A stretch of 13,615 nucleotides of DNA. Source: Alphaproteobacteria bacterium. GTDB taxonomy: Bacteria; Pseudomonadota; Alphaproteobacteria; Micropepsales; Micropepsaceae. Each line of letters begins with the position of its first letter. Position 1 is the stretch's first letter. The stretch spans positions 1-13,615 of the forward strand of contig JAATGK010000235.1 of the NCBI GenBank assembly GCA_015654715.1, in the 5' to 3' direction. Positions 13,151 to 13,615 of this stretch are shown here, in pieces. Position numbers and translations under genes: made by a program. The notes beneath the pieces were generated by a model that had not been told where the DNA came from, searched no databases, and saw only the letters and a list, made by a program, of their open reading frames with translations.

Positions 13151-13615
13151 CTATCGCGTCGGCTCCGCCACCCAGAAGCTCATAAGCGGATCTGGCATGC
13201 GGATGGAGCATACGGCCGTCAAACGATGGGCGCGGATCAGCCCTAGCGTCGCATCGGCTTTGTCTTTCAGCGGACCGACATCCAGCACCGTGGTCGCCGC
13301 ATCGATGATCGCCCAAGAATTTTTCGTTTGCAGTACATGGGCCGTGGTTGGATTGAACGCGACGCAATAGGCCCCGCCCAGGCGTTCGGACACAAAGCCG
13401 CTCGCAGCGCGCCAATAAGCTTTGTAAGGTCCGCCAACGGTGCAGCGCCGGTCGAGCTTATAATGGCGAATTGCCACTTCCATCAGCTCAGCCGATTTGG
13501 CATCGCGCCCGGCGTCGATCAGGACTTTGCCACCCGCCTTGACTTTCCAGGCGCCACCTCCTCGAACGCACGAGCCCCTCTCGTTTCGACGGTTACGCAG
13601 TTTTCCTCGGGTTCC
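13151..13615 (-). CDS. Tandem Cys/Trp-repeat protein, C-terminal part, with suspected frameshift
   Basis: This frame is open from the right window edge to the stop at 13151-13153; the true start is outside. The last ~130 residues contain two repeat units aligned without gaps: W (codon at 13547-13549) to C and W (13313-13315) to C are both exactly 35 residues apart, sharing Asp at +11, Gly at +13, Ala at +19, Ile-Arg at +26/27, Leu at +31 and Cys at +35. In the last unit a further Cys (YCVAFNP) lies 17 residues before W. Repeats of this pattern, with Trp, a D/F-x-G turn and paired cysteines, occur in exported alphaproteobacterial proteins of unknown function; an extracytoplasmic, disulfide-stabilised fold is inferred. 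For the earlier unit the expected Cys-Val (ENCVTVETRG) appears in the next reading frame, implying a one-base deletion near 13554. The gene may therefore be broken, or the base call wrong. Confidence 0.62.
   Translation of the reverse strand, partial: GTRGKLRNRRNERGSCVRGGGAWKVKAGGKVLIDAGRDAKSAELMEVAIRHYKLDRRCTVGGPYKAYWRAASGFVSERLGGAYCVAFNPTTAHVLQTKNSWAIIDAATTVLDVGPLKDKADATLGLIRAHRLTAVCSIRMPDPLMSFWVAEPTR

Noticed and set aside
12027..13370. 447-codon plus-strand frame across the end of pheT and beyond
   Set aside because: Out of frame with pheT, Arg-rich low-complexity translation, no domain; pheT and the convergent repeat protein explain the region.
1..13615. CRISPR array, complete insertion sequence, rRNA operon or phage structural genes
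   Set aside because: No regularly spaced repeats, transposase frame, rRNA sequence or phage genes beyond the integrase fragment were seen.

Overview
The window looks like chromosome from a free-living alphaproteobacterium. The evidence is the GC-rich, strongly biased coding, the pheS-pheT and rpmI-rplT pairs, a TonB-dependent receptor next to a secreted glycoside hydrolase and a LacI regulator, and dispersed palindromic 'gaaaagtgg...ggttttcgg' repeats of a kind common between alphaproteobacterial genes. I cannot name the genus; soil or plant-associated groups fit.

Left edge (1-301): the right end of an integrated element. The start of a tyrosine-recombinase (integrase) gene reads leftward out of the window, has its own promoter, and lies 180 bp from a 45-bp copy of the 3' part of a tRNA-Arg(CCG) gene. 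The 5' half of that tRNA is missing, so this is an attachment-site scar. The intact tRNA should lie at the other end of the element, left of the window.

Sugar locus (391-5967): a TonB-dependent outer-membrane receptor and a secreted GH51 alpha-L-arabinofuranosidase, both on the minus strand, and a divergent LacI-type regulator. Together they suggest capture and trimming of arabinose-containing plant polysaccharides under LacI control. The GH51/lacI gap carries two inverted repeats over a GH51 promoter and a helically phased direct repeat. Downstream of lacI is a compact unit with no clear gene: a LacI-type operator, a promoter, three hairpins with a CU-rich anti-Shine-Dalgarno stretch, and a strong intrinsic terminator. 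It is a candidate sugar-regulated small RNA.

Middle (5985-8425), all minus strand: free methionine-(R)-sulfoxide reductase, a composite palindromic repeat, a polytopic membrane protein resembling GT-C glycosyltransferases, and the mechanosensitive channel MscL.

Right (8685-13062), plus strand: the ribosomal protein pair rpmI-rplT with a structured leader and a clear terminator, another copy of the palindromic repeat, then pheS-pheT overlapping by ATGA.

Right edge (13151-13615), minus strand: the C-terminal part of a probably exported protein made of tandem ~70-residue Cys/Trp repeats. It shows evidence of a one-base deletion near 13554.
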